A DNA stretch of 64,000 bases, from contig NZ_CP034465.1 of assembly GCF_003955755.1 (NCBI RefSeq), forward strand, positions 2,102,001 to 2,166,000. The letters are read 5' to 3'. The DNA is from Jeotgalibaca ciconiae. Lineage in GTDB: Bacteria > Bacillota > Bacilli > Lactobacillales > Aerococcaceae. Shown piece after piece: positions 38,378 through 47,151 of this stretch. Numbering within the stretch: position 1 is the first letter of the stretch; every line of letters starts with the position of its first letter. The notes under the pieces were generated by a model. It made no database searches, had not been told where the DNA came from, and worked only from the letters and a program-made list of their open reading frames with translations. Made by a program: the position numbers and the translations under genes.

Positions 38378-41128
38378 ATGAGGGGAAGAAAACTAGCTAC
38401 TTTGTTAACTAGTGTGTTGCTAGGCTTTCAAGCTGTTATGCCGGTTCCTGCTGCACTTGCATCAGAGGTAAATTCGGCAATTAGTGAAGAAGAAGATAAG
38501 ATTGATTTATCTTATTTGGCCATAGATTACGACGGAAAAGAACAACTTGTGTCAATTGATGATGAAACTGAATTGCATTTATTAGGTTGGAAAGATGAAG
38601 AAAAAAATATTGTCTTGGTAGAAGTAATCAGGAATCATGAGGATTCTAAAGAATCGATTTCTTTAGAAGTAATGATTGCTGAGGATGAAGTAATAGAATT
38701 AGAGACAGAGTTTGAAGAAATTAGTCGTGTTAAAATTAAGGATTCCGATACATTTGTTACTGAAACGATTTCTCCACTGATAACGTTAGAAACAACGATT
38801 CCAGTTGAAAAGAATGAAAATGGAACAGTAAAAGAGCAAATTGTGATTGTTGATGAAGAAGGGACTATTTTACAAAGAAAGCTTCCTTATCAATATGGTC
38901 TAGTAAAAAATGAAGAAAAAACAGCTATATCTGAAGAAGAATATAATCAGCTGAATCAAGACGTTCCTGACATTGAAGAACCGATTGATGAAGAAGTAGA
39001 AGAAGATATACAGGAAGATGTGGAAGAAGACCTGGAAGAGACTGAAATTGAAGAAGAGACACCAGAGGAAGAAACAAGTTCAGATGTTGAAGAAGTAGAA
39101 GAAGTAGAAGAGACAAATGAACCTCAAATCAGTACGTTTTCTGCAACTACAGCTAAAAGTACTTCCTTAATTGAGTACTCTACTCATATTCAAAGTGCAG
39201 GATGGTCTGCAACAGTAGGAGATGGAAAAACATCTGGTACACAAGGCAAGGAAAAACGTTTAGAAGCAATCAAAATCAAAACGAATATTGCAAATCTTGG
39301 AGTAAGTTATTCAACTCACGTTGAGAAAATAGGCTGGCTTCCTCAAGTATCCAACAATGCATTGAGTGGAACAGAAGGCCAAGCAAAACGTCTTGAAGCG
39401 ATTAAAATTAATTTAACAGGTACTGAAGCTAAGAACTATGATATTTATTATCGTGTACATGCGGAATCATACGGATGGTTAGGTTGGACAAAGAATGGAG
39501 AACCAGCTGGAACAGAGGGATTATCGAAACGATTAGAAGCAATTGAAATAAAAATTGTGCCTAAAGGACAACAAGCTCCTGGAAGTATTAATAACTCATT
39601 TATTAAAGACACTCGAATCACGTCTCCTGTTATTACATATAGTACATATGTAGAAGGACAGAAGTGGCAAAAAGAAGTTTCAGATGGTGAGTTAAGTGGG
39701 ACAAGCGGAATTGCTAAGAGAATAGAAGCAATTCAAGTTAAAATACAGAACTTGCCTGGGGTGGATGTACGTTATTCTACACATATGCAGACTCGTGGGT
39801 GGATGGGCTGGACAAACAGTACAACCATTAACGGCCTGCCAGGTAGCAATAAACGTCTAGAAGCAATCAAATTGGAACTGACTGGCTCGAACGCAGGCAA
39901 TTACGACATTTATTATCGTGTACATGTACAGAACCTGGGGTGGTTAGGCTGGGCAAAAAATGGTGCTCCTGCTGGATCCGAAGAATATGGGTATCGAGCA
40001 GAAGCAATTGAAGTGAAAGTAGTTCCAAAAGGAAGTACCTTTAACCAAGGCGGAGCGGCTTACCAGGTAAAGGATATGACATCGGTTGTTTATTCTTCTC
40101 ATGTGCAAACTCTTGGCTGGCTTGTCACATCTAAAGATGGAAAAGCGAATGGCACGGTAGATCGTGCTTTACGAATGGAAGCAATCAAAATTTCTTTAAA
40201 TTATGATCAATATTCAGGTGGGATTACTTACCGCACTCATGTTGAAAGTCATGGTTGGATGAATTCAGTATCTAATGGGCAAATAAGTGGTACTGAAGGC
40301 CAGGCAAAACAAATTGAAGCGATTGAAATTAATCTAACGGGTGAAATTGCTAAACACTATGATGTTTACTATCGCGTTCATTCTCAAAACTACGGCTGGT
40401 TAGGTTGGGCAAAAAATGGTATGTCAGCTGGGACAGAGGGAATGAAAAAGCGTGTTGAGAACATTGAAATCAAGTTGGTTGAAAAAGGATTAACCGGCCC
40501 TGCAGTAGATGCAAACAAAGCATTTAAGAAATATGCACCGAAGGTTGTCTTTATTGATGTTGGCCATGGCGGCTCAGATAGTGGAGCAAACTATTACGGT
40601 GTGAAAGAAAAAGACTTGAATATGCAAATTGCGAAGCGAGTTGAAAAACATTTGAAAGCCGCAGGATTTAAAGTAATCTTGTCTCGTACTTCAGATGTCT
40701 ATATTGATCACTCAACTGAACGTTCAAGAATGGCAAATGCATCGGGAGCTGATATTTTTATTAGTCTACATAATAATGCTATGCCAAATAATGCAAATGT
40801 GAACGGGATTGAAACGTTCTGGTATCAATATGATCCGGAGTATCAACCAGTTATCAATAAAAATATGCATAATGATCCGACTCGGTTAAAAGAAAGTCAA
40901 AAATTAGCTGAAGCGGTCCAGAGTGCTTTGATTTCTTCTACAGGAGCTTTTAATCGTGGAGTTCAGAGAGAAACATTCGCTGTGCTACGAGAAACAAGTA
41001 TTCCTGCAATTTTAGTAGAATTTGGTTTCATGAGTAATCTAACAGAATTGAATAAGCTACAAACTAGCAGTTATCAAGAAACTTTAGCAAAAGCACTGAC
41101 AAATGGTGTCGTTAAATATTTTAACTAA
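38378..41128 (+). CDS. Secreted N-acetylmuramoyl-L-alanine amidase with nine ChW repeats
   Basis: A 916-residue exported wall hydrolase. The signal peptide spans about 1-29 (AALA-SE cleavage). An N-terminal domain of unknown type follows, then a Glu/Asp-rich linker at about 185-250, then nine ChW (clostridial hydrophobic, conserved GW) repeats at about 264-700. The C-terminal Amidase_3 domain is 722-916. Zinc ligands appear as H730 (VGHGG), E744 and H798 (SLHNNA), and the catalytic glutamate is E881 (LVEFGFMSN), so it should be active. It has its own promoter and terminator. Repeats come as three A-B-C triads. The placement of the catalytic domain after the wall-binding repeats is notable. 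Confidence 0.92.
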   Translation: MRGRKLATLLTSVLLGFQAVMPVPAALASEVNSAISEEEDKIDLSYLAIDYDGKEQLVSIDDETELHLLGWKDEEKNIVLVEVIRNHEDSKESISLEVMIAEDEVIELETEFEEISRVKIKDSDTFVTETISPLITLETTIPVEKNENGTVKEQIVIVDEEGTILQRKLPYQYGLVKNEEKTAISEEEYNQLNQDVPDIEEPIDEEVEEDIQEDVEEDLEETEIEEETPEEETSSDVEEVEEVEETNEPQISTFSATTAKSTSLIEYSTHIQSAGWSATVGDGKTSGTQGKEKRLEAIKIKTNIANLGVSYSTHVEKIGWLPQVSNNALSGTEGQAKRLEAIKINLTGTEAKNYDIYYRVHAESYGWLGWTKNGEPAGTEGLSKRLEAIEIKIVPKGQQAPGSINNSFIKDTRITSPVITYSTYVEGQKWQKEVSDGELSGTSGIAKRIEAIQVKIQNLPGVDVRYSTHMQTRGWMGWTNSTTINGLPGSNKRLEAIKLELTGSNAGNYDIYYRVHVQNLGWLGWAKNGAPAGSEEYGYRAEAIEVKVVPKGSTFNQGGAAYQVKDMTSVVYSSHVQTLGWLVTSKDGKANGTVDRALRMEAIKISLNYDQYSGGITYRTHVESHGWMNSVSNGQISGTEGQAKQIEAIEINLTGEIAKHYDVYYRVHSQNYGWLGWAKNGMSAGTEGMKKRVENIEIKLVEKGLTGPAVDANKAFKKYAPKVVFIDVGHGGSDSGANYYGVKEKDLNMQIAKRVEKHLKAAGFKVILSRTSDVYIDHSTERSRMANASGADIFISLHNNAMPNNANVNGIETFWYQYDPEYQPVINKNMHNDPTRLKESQKLAEAVQSALISSTGAFNRGVQRETFAVLRETSIPAILVEFGFMSNLTELNKLQTSSYQETLAKALTNGVVKYFN

Positions 41129-41136
41129 ATAATCCT

Positions 41137-41180
41137 TCCTCATATTGTTACGGAAATTCGTCCAATATGAGGATTTTTTT
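41137..41180 (+). terminator. Intrinsic terminator after amidase gene
   Basis: A perfect 11-bp stem TCCTCATATTG / CAATATGAGGA is followed by seven T. Confidence 0.9.
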
Positions 41181-41201
41181 ATTACAATTGCATTACATAA
41201 G

Positions 41202-41229
41202 TTTAAATAAAAACATTTTGTCTTATAAT
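41202..41229 (+). promoter_or_regulatory. Promoter candidate for the ChW glucosaminidase gene
   Basis: A consensus TATAAT at 41224-41229 has a weak TTTAAA 16 bp upstream. It is 38 bp before the start codon and downstream of the amidase terminator. Confidence 0.5.
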
Positions 41230-41266
41230 CTATATGTATCAAAATTAGGGAGGCAATTAAATACAG

Positions 41267-43156
41267 ATGAAGAATAAAAAGTTATTAATGTCATTGGGCG
41301 TTGTATTAACTACTAGTAATATATTATTCAGTTCCATTAGTCCAGTTCTTGCTATTGAGAATAGCGGAATAGAAAGTAGTGAAGCTACAGAAACTATTGA
41401 AGAAATAGAAGAGCCAGCTGAAGTTACTGATGAAGAAGTAGTAGAAGAGGAAGAGACTGAAGAGGTCGAATCACAACCGGAAGAAGCTGAGGAAGTAATT
41501 GAGGAAGAAATACCGCTAGAGGAGCCATTGGAACCTGCTGAATCGGAAGAAATGATCGAAGAAGAAACGATTGAACCGGAGATCGTTACAGAAGAAGCTG
41601 TTGAAATAGAAGTAGAAGAACCGAAAGAGACCGAAGAAGAAACAGAAATGATAGATGATTTACCTAATTATCCAGAATACAATCAAGAGGAAATTTATCA
41701 ATTAGCGATGGAAATCATGGAACAAGATCTTCAATCAAAGAATAATATTTCTAAGATGAGAGCTTTTTCATCAGGAATTCCACATGTCGATAGTTTTTTA
41801 GAAAAAATAGTTCCCTATGCAATTGAAAATAGTATTACCTCAGGAATCCTGCCATCCATCACAATCGCTCAAGGAGCCTTGGAGTCAGCTTGGGGATTAA
41901 GTGGTTTAGCAGTAAATGCGAATAATTTATTTGGAATAAAAGCTTCTGATGATTGGAAAGGTCAAGTGTATAATGTTATCACAAAAGAATATATAAACGG
42001 AAAATGGATTGAGATAGTAGCTCCATTTAGAAAGTATAATAATTGGCTAGGAAGTATAAATGACCATGGAGACTTCTTTACTAGTACAGCATGGCGAAAA
42101 GAAAATTATAAACATGTGGTTGGGGAGAAAGACTATCAAAAGGCTGCAAAAGCTTTACAAGCTGCTGGATATGCAACTGATCCTGATTATCCTGCTAAGT
42201 TAATTTCGATTATTCAAAGCTATGGTTTAGACAAATATGACCGTGTACCGATTTTGAATGTTAGCTATCATATGGAGAATTTCGGTTGGATTAATAAAGT
42301 AGGAGCGGATTTATCTTTAGGGCATGTAGGAGATAATCTTCGTCTTGAGGATCTAAACCTATCTTTCCCTAATGATCCAAACTTAAGTATTAATTTTTCC
42401 GCACATATTCAACAAAGTGGATGGATTAATAATATTAAAGAGAATAAATCAGTTGGAAATGTAGGAAAAAGCTTAAGAATGGAAGCTCTTAAGATTAACC
42501 TAACAGGTAATAATGCCAAAAATTATGATATTTTTTATCGTACTTATTCTGAATCAATTGGCTGGTCTGCATGGGCAAAGAATGGCGAAGCAGCTGGGAC
42601 AGAAGGCTATGCAAAAAAAATTCAGTCTCTAGAAATAAAACTTGCTTGGAAAGGCGACAATCCAGTAAATACTTCGGGTACTGCTTTCAGGAATTTTACA
42701 GAACCACAAATAAGTTATTCAAGCCAGCTACAGTATGATGGTTGGACATCGTTTGTATTTGATGGTGCTTTATCTGGTACCGTCGGTAAAAGCCGCAGAA
42801 TGGAATCAGTTAAAATTAATCTTCCATCTCAACCTTTTTCTGGAGGTATTGAGTATCAGTCTCATGTAGAAAAATATGGCTGGATGTCAAAAGTTTCCAA
42901 CGGCCAAATAAGTGGAACAGTTGGTGAAGCTAAAAGACTAGAAGCAATTAAAGTGAATTTAACTGGAGAAATGGCAAAACAATACGATATTTATTATCGA
43001 ACACATGTACAAAATTTTGGATGGACTGGTTGGGCAAAAAATGGCACTCCTTCTGGATCAGAAGGAGTGGCTAAAAGATTAGAAGCCATTCAAATCAAGC
43101 TAGTTAAAAAAGGGAAAACAGCACCTGGTTCTACTAGCAATGCATTTTATAAATGA
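41267..43156 (+). CDS. Secreted GH73 N-acetylglucosaminidase with six ChW repeats
   Basis: A 629-residue exported murein hydrolase. The signal peptide covers about 1-29. Residues 30-130 form an extraordinarily Glu-rich, nearly lysine-free linker. The GH73 (LytG/FlgJ-like) domain lies at about 172-325, with the catalytic E206 in QGALESAWG and the typical NLFGIK and KYNNWLGSINDHGDFF blocks. Six ChW repeats (330-619) make two A-B-C triads. Together with the preceding amidase it would cut both glycan and peptide bonds of peptidoglycan. GGAGG sits unusually far (about 13 bases) from the ATG. The IS3-family element begins 30 bp after the stop. Confidence 0.92.
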   Translation: MKNKKLLMSLGVVLTTSNILFSSISPVLAIENSGIESSEATETIEEIEEPAEVTDEEVVEEEETEEVESQPEEAEEVIEEEIPLEEPLEPAESEEMIEEETIEPEIVTEEAVEIEVEEPKETEEETEMIDDLPNYPEYNQEEIYQLAMEIMEQDLQSKNNISKMRAFSSGIPHVDSFLEKIVPYAIENSITSGILPSITIAQGALESAWGLSGLAVNANNLFGIKASDDWKGQVYNVITKEYINGKWIEIVAPFRKYNNWLGSINDHGDFFTSTAWRKENYKHVVGEKDYQKAAKALQAAGYATDPDYPAKLISIIQSYGLDKYDRVPILNVSYHMENFGWINKVGADLSLGHVGDNLRLEDLNLSFPNDPNLSINFSAHIQQSGWINNIKENKSVGNVGKSLRMEALKINLTGNNAKNYDIFYRTYSESIGWSAWAKNGEAAGTEGYAKKIQSLEIKLAWKGDNPVNTSGTAFRNFTEPQISYSSQLQYDGWTSFVFDGALSGTVGKSRRMESVKINLPSQPFSGGIEYQSHVEKYGWMSKVSNGQISGTVGEAKRLEAIKVNLTGEMAKQYDIYYRTHVQNFGWTGWAKNGTPSGSEGVAKRLEAIQIKLVKKGKTAPGSTSNAFYK

Positions 43157-43189
43157 TTTATTAAAAACCTTCTCTGGAAATTAAAATGG

Positions 43190-43240
43190 ACCCTATAGAA
43201 TGGACACTAAAAAAAGTGCCCTTCTATAGGGTTCGTTTTT
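43190..43240 (+). terminator. Terminator-like hairpin in the IS3 left end
   Basis: ACCCTATAGAA pairs perfectly with TTCTATAGGGT, with inner pairing of CACT/AGTG, followed by CGTTTTT. It overlaps the inverted repeat and probably also terminates the glucosaminidase transcript. Confidence 0.7.
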
Positions 43241-43915
43241 GTATACTTATGATAGAGGAAAATACGTTGACGTTTGAATTGAAGTAGTATTGCTTCATTC
43301 ATTAAACCACAATTCATATTAACTGCACTACGTGCAGAAAGGAGCCGCTAAATGTCAAAGTTAATCTTTACATCGGAACAAATTCGAGTTTTGAGAAGAA
43401 ATCCGTACGTTAAAAATGTATCAGAGAAAAGCATTACTTATTCCGATGAATTCAAACGCCATTTTGTTTCAGAATCATTGGATTCAAAAACGGCTAAACA
43501 AATATTTATTGAAGCAGGATTTGATCCAGAAATGCTTGGTGAAAGCCGGATAAAAGCATTCGCTAAGAAATGGCGAAAAAGATATCGTGATAATGGTGTT
43601 TTGGCATTGAAAGACACTCGACAAAACCGTTCAGGCAGACCGCGAAAGACTGAACGAACACCTGAACAACAAATTGAAAAGTTACAAGCTAAAATTTCAT
43701 TATTAGAGCAGGAAAATGAATTGTTAAAAAAATCAGAATGGAGCGAAAGGAGGCTAGAAAACAGCGAAAAGACTAGTGAAACCTTCGCAAGAATCCATAG
43801 AATGAAAACAGATGGTTCATACACCGGAACGATTATGGATGCATGTGTGTTTTGCAATAGTTTTGTACACAAGATTGCAAAGAAAAGTACACAATTTTGC
43901 CACCCGATATTTCCG

Positions 43916-44644
43916 TTATTTTGATGTATTTGATAGCGCGTTTTTCAGCCGGTAACTCTCGCCAGTAAAACTTAAAATATGCGCATGATGAATCAAGCGA
44001 TCCACCAGTGCAGCCGTTAACCGAGGGTCAACGAAAACACGGTTCCATTGGCTGAATTCCAGGTTCGATGTAATGATGATGCTTTTCGTTTCATACCAAT
44101 CACTGATGAGCTGAAAGAGCAGCTCAGAGCCTTCCTTCGTGAACGGGACATAGCCCATCTCGTCGAGTATGACACATTTTACTTTATCAAACCGTCTCTT
44201 AAACTGCTCGAGGGTGTGATCCCGCCAGTGTTTTTCCAGTTCTATCACAAGGTCAGACACACGCAGGAACCTCGTTTCATAACCCAATTCACACGCCTTG
44301 CGTCCAAGACCAATCGCTAAATGAGTTTTTCCCGTTCCCGGAGAACCGACTAAAACGACATTCTCAGCCCTCTGAATAAAGGCACAGGATTCTAACTCGA
44401 TACGCGTTTCTGCCGTTGGCAGCTTGATGTGCGGGTGCCATTCGTACCCCCCCAAGGACTTTCGCGAAGGGAATTTAGCACTTTTCTGAAACCGTTCTAT
44501 TTTCGCTGCTTCCCGACAACTTATTTCATGTCGGAGTAAGTTGATTAAGAAGGTTTCTTTTGAATCATACTCAATCTCTCCCACCCGTCTTGCCACATGC
44601 GACAGGTGCAGTGACTTACATAATTCTTCCAACTCATTCCCCAA
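43916..44644 (-). CDS. istB: IS21 helper ATPase IstB
   Basis: A 242-residue AAA+ helper of IS21 transposition. The Walker A is VGSPGTGKTHLAIGLG, Walker B is VKCVILDEMGYVPFT, and the sensor segment IIITSNLEFSQWNRVF and DRLIHHAHILSFTGESYR are family-typical. The start is TTG directly after the istA stop (TAA then TTG), implying translational coupling. It has the usual length and lacks visible damage. Confidence 0.95.
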   Translation of the reverse strand: MGNELEELCKSLHLSHVARRVGEIEYDSKETFLINLLRHEISCREAAKIERFQKSAKFPSRKSLGGYEWHPHIKLPTAETRIELESCAFIQRAENVVLVGSPGTGKTHLAIGLGRKACELGYETRFLRVSDLVIELEKHWRDHTLEQFKRRFDKVKCVILDEMGYVPFTKEGSELLFQLISDWYETKSIIITSNLEFSQWNRVFVDPRLTAALVDRLIHHAHILSFTGESYRLKNALSNTSK

Positions 44645-46057
44645 TTAGTTTTCCCCCTTTGTCAGTTTATCGTAGGCAGACCATCTGACTTCATAAGGAT
44701 CCACGCCTTCTGAGCGTTCCCCAACTAGTTCAAAAAAACGCTCATTAATGGTTGTCATATCGTTGTGTGGCAACAACTCTAGAAGCTCTGAAATCCGGTC
44801 GTAGCGCACACGCAAGTCCTCTGTGTTTAAGTAGTGCTGGATTCTACCAGGCAAGTATTTCCAGTATCGTGAATAAGGAACGGTATTTAGTTTCCGGCGC
44901 CAATCCCTCAGGATCATTTCCCAGGGGATTTTGCGAGATTTCCCCATGTAGGGACGATTCCCCTCGTCAATAATCTCACCATTTCCAGAAACGATTTGAT
45001 ACTTATCCCATGTCAGGCGTGCCGTGAGCAGAGAATGGTTCCTTGCCCGCGGAATATGGATTCTGGTCTTATCCAACACGATTTCGTTGTACTTGTTCGA
45101 AGTCACCGCTAACTCTCTCCTCACCGGATAATCATGATCAGGAAGCGCCCAAAGGGCAGCCCCTTCTTCTACCCACAACTCTTCAATCAGTGACGGTTTT
45201 TCATGGTGCTGGCGGTTCCGATCTTTCAGAAGTTGTGTATAAAGATCCTTGTTTAAAGATTCATAATCCGCCATGCGAGGAGCGGTTGGAAAGAAGTTAT
45301 ACCGTACGTAGCCGACTTTGTTTTCCACACTTCCTTTTTCATTCCCACTTCTCGGATTACAGACTTGTGTGTGGAAGCCGTAATGGTTGGCAAACTGCTG
45401 AAAGCCATCGGTCAATTGCGCTTGTTCGAACTTCGATTTGGTCTCCTTGACCGCCGTTGACATGTTATCAATGCGGATGTTTTTAGGGACGCCATCCGCT
45501 TGACTGAAGAGCTGTTTCATACCCTCAAGCAGGCATTCTTGATTTTCGGAGGGAAGGGCGACGGCAAATCCCGCATTACTATACGGAAACGACATAACCA
45601 ACACCTTGACGTCTTTAAGTTCTCCTTTATGTTCCACTTCCATGGTACCAAAGTCTAGCTGCGCATCGGCAGGAGGGTGTTCCAACCGTTCACTTCCATC
45701 ATCCACGCCGCCTTCTACATGGGTCACATGCCATTCTTGAACGAACATACAAACCGTGCGATAAGACCCAGTAAAACCAATTGCCTTTAATTCCTTAAGG
45801 AATTGCACTGTCGTCCGACGTTTTTTCTTCGTCAGCCTAGCATCCTCTGCCAGCCATGAACTAACAATGTCACCCCATTTGTCATCGTACATCATTCCTT
45901 TTTTTAAATGAATAACATCAAGCGGTAATGGGTCATCGTCCGCATATCTTTTAGCCGTTCGCCAATTGATTTTTAAATCTTTTCGGATCTTGTCTACCGA
46001 ATATCCGTGATTATTTCTTAAGTTTTTGATAGTATTAATGTCAGTCATTGTCAGCAT
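44645..46057 (-). CDS. istA: IS21 transposase IstA
   Basis: An IS21 transposase of about 470 residues. An N-terminal HTH (INTIKNLRNNHGYSVDKIRK) precedes the DDE integrase core: DAQLDFGTMEV holds the first aspartate, NIRIDNMSTAV the second, and RSGNEKGSVENKVGYVR the glutamate. The ORF extends to 46087, but ATG 46057 has GGAGG spaced 8 bases upstream and ATG 46048 is also possible. The downstream istB start follows immediately. Confidence 0.93.
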   Translation of the reverse strand: MLTMTDINTIKNLRNNHGYSVDKIRKDLKINWRTAKRYADDDPLPLDVIHLKKGMMYDDKWGDIVSSWLAEDARLTKKKRRTTVQFLKELKAIGFTGSYRTVCMFVQEWHVTHVEGGVDDGSERLEHPPADAQLDFGTMEVEHKGELKDVKVLVMSFPYSNAGFAVALPSENQECLLEGMKQLFSQADGVPKNIRIDNMSTAVKETKSKFEQAQLTDGFQQFANHYGFHTQVCNPRSGNEKGSVENKVGYVRYNFFPTAPRMADYESLNKDLYTQLLKDRNRQHHEKPSLIEELWVEEGAALWALPDHDYPVRRELAVTSNKYNEIVLDKTRIHIPRARNHSLLTARLTWDKYQIVSGNGEIIDEGNRPYMGKSRKIPWEMILRDWRRKLNTVPYSRYWKYLPGRIQHYLNTEDLRVRYDRISELLELLPHNDMTTINERFFELVGERSEGVDPYEVRWSAYDKLTKGEN

Positions 46058-47094
46058 CCTCTCAACCTCCATGTTTAGCTTCGACACTAAAACATTAAAG
46101 GTTTATCGGGTGGCTGGCAATGATTTTTTACACTGCACAACTCTGCACTTTTACACTGCAAAGTTGTGTACTTTTATTCTGCCACAAACAGCATGTGAAA
46201 CGCTGGAGGTTTCTCGCTCAGGTTATTACAATTATTTGAAGGGTTCAGCCCAGAGAAACGTACGAGAAGAGGAAGATCAGGCTTGGAGAGTCCCAATTGA
46301 AAACGCCTATAGCTACCGTGGTTACAAGAAAGGCTCTCGTAGTATTGTCATGTATTTCAAGAATATTCTAGGAATGACAGTCAATCGTAAAAAGGTCCAG
46401 CGCTTGATGAGGAAATTTCATATTTTCTGCCCCATTCGTAAAGCGAACCCCTATAAGAGAATGGCGAAAGCTACCAAAGAACACCACACTGTTGAGAATA
46501 AATTGGAGCGTCAATTTGTCCAAGGAATAGCTCATAAAGTTCTCTTAACTGATATCACTTATTTACCTGGAGCCAATGGGTTTATGGGTTATTTGTCGAC
46601 CATTAAAGACGGCACGACGAAAGAGATACTCGCTCACTATGTATCTGATAACCTAAAACTAGCTATCTCATTAACTACCATTGATGTATTAATGAGCGCC
46701 CACGGCGCAACGTTACACAAGGATGCCTTTATCCATTCAGATCAGGGCGTGCACTATACGAGTCCTAAATTCCATAAGAAGTTGGCGGATAATGACTTAG
46801 GACAGTCCATGTCTAGAAGAGGTAATTGTTGGGACAACGCTCCTCAAGAGTCGTTCTTTGGTCATTTGAAAGATGAAATGGGGTATAAAAGTTGTGTCCA
46901 TTTAGAAGAGTTACGAGCAATAGTAGATGATTACATAGACTACTATAATAATGAACGGGGACAATGGAACCTAAAAAAATTGCCTCCTGTTCATTACAGG
47001 GAGCAATTTTTATCGGGTGTTGCATAAGGTCTTTTTTTTAATGTCCTTGACACAGGGTCCATTTCAAATAGAGAGGGTTTCTTTTTAACCTTCA

Positions 47095-47122
47095 TTGACT
47101 AATCGTAAATTTTCGGTAAAAT
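47095..47122 (+). promoter_or_regulatory. Promoter for the LtaS-like gene
   Basis: TTGACT (47095-47100) and TAAAAT (47117-47122) are separated by 16 bp, 30 bp before the start. It lies outside the IS3 right end at 47061, so the gene keeps its own promoter. Confidence 0.65.
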
Positions 47123-47151
47123 AAATGTAAATCTCGTGCAGTAGAAAGGGT

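Larger units (their letters stand above)
43848..46190 (-). mobile_element. IS21-family element nested in the IS3 transposase
   Basis: A 2,343-bp element flanked by a 7-bp duplication GCATGTG (43841-43847 and 46191-46197). Both ends start TGTTT and contain internal copies of GTACACAA, the multiple terminal-repeat arrangement expected of IS21. It carries istA and istB in reverse. Both ORFs are intact, so this may be an active element and is younger than the IS3 it interrupts. Confidence 0.93.
43352..47027 (+). pseudogene. IS3-family transposase (orfA/orfB), split by IS21 insertion
   Basis: The upstream part (43352-43847) encodes an OrfA-like HTH protein and leucine-zipper stretch (IEKLQAKISLLEQENELLKK), and reads on to MKTDGSYTGTIMDAC. 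The downstream part (46198-47027) continues with ETLEVSRSGYYNYLKG and carries the rve/DDE core: LLTDITYLPG, HSDQGVHYTS and RRGNCWDNAPQESFFGHLK. Excising IS21 and one GCATGTG repeat restores a single frame joining DAC to ETLEVSRS. An A7 tract at 43726-43732, where IS3 elements often frameshift, lies at the OrfA/OrfB junction; here the frame is continuous. Disrupted, so not functional. Confidence 0.88.
43187..47061 (+). mobile_element. IS3-family element interrupted by IS21-family element
   Basis: The terminal repeats are TGGACCCTATAGAATGGACA on the left and, in reverse at the right end, TGGACCCTGTGTCAAGGACA; both are followed by a run of A. Removing the nested IS21 and one copy of its target repeat leaves about 1,525 bp, a normal IS3 size. 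No 3-4 bp target duplication is evident. The left end contains a strong hairpin that would stop incoming transcription. Confidence 0.9.

Noticed and set aside
44048..45450. Forward ORFs opposite istA and istB.
   Set aside because: They are antisense shadows of well-recognised transposition genes.
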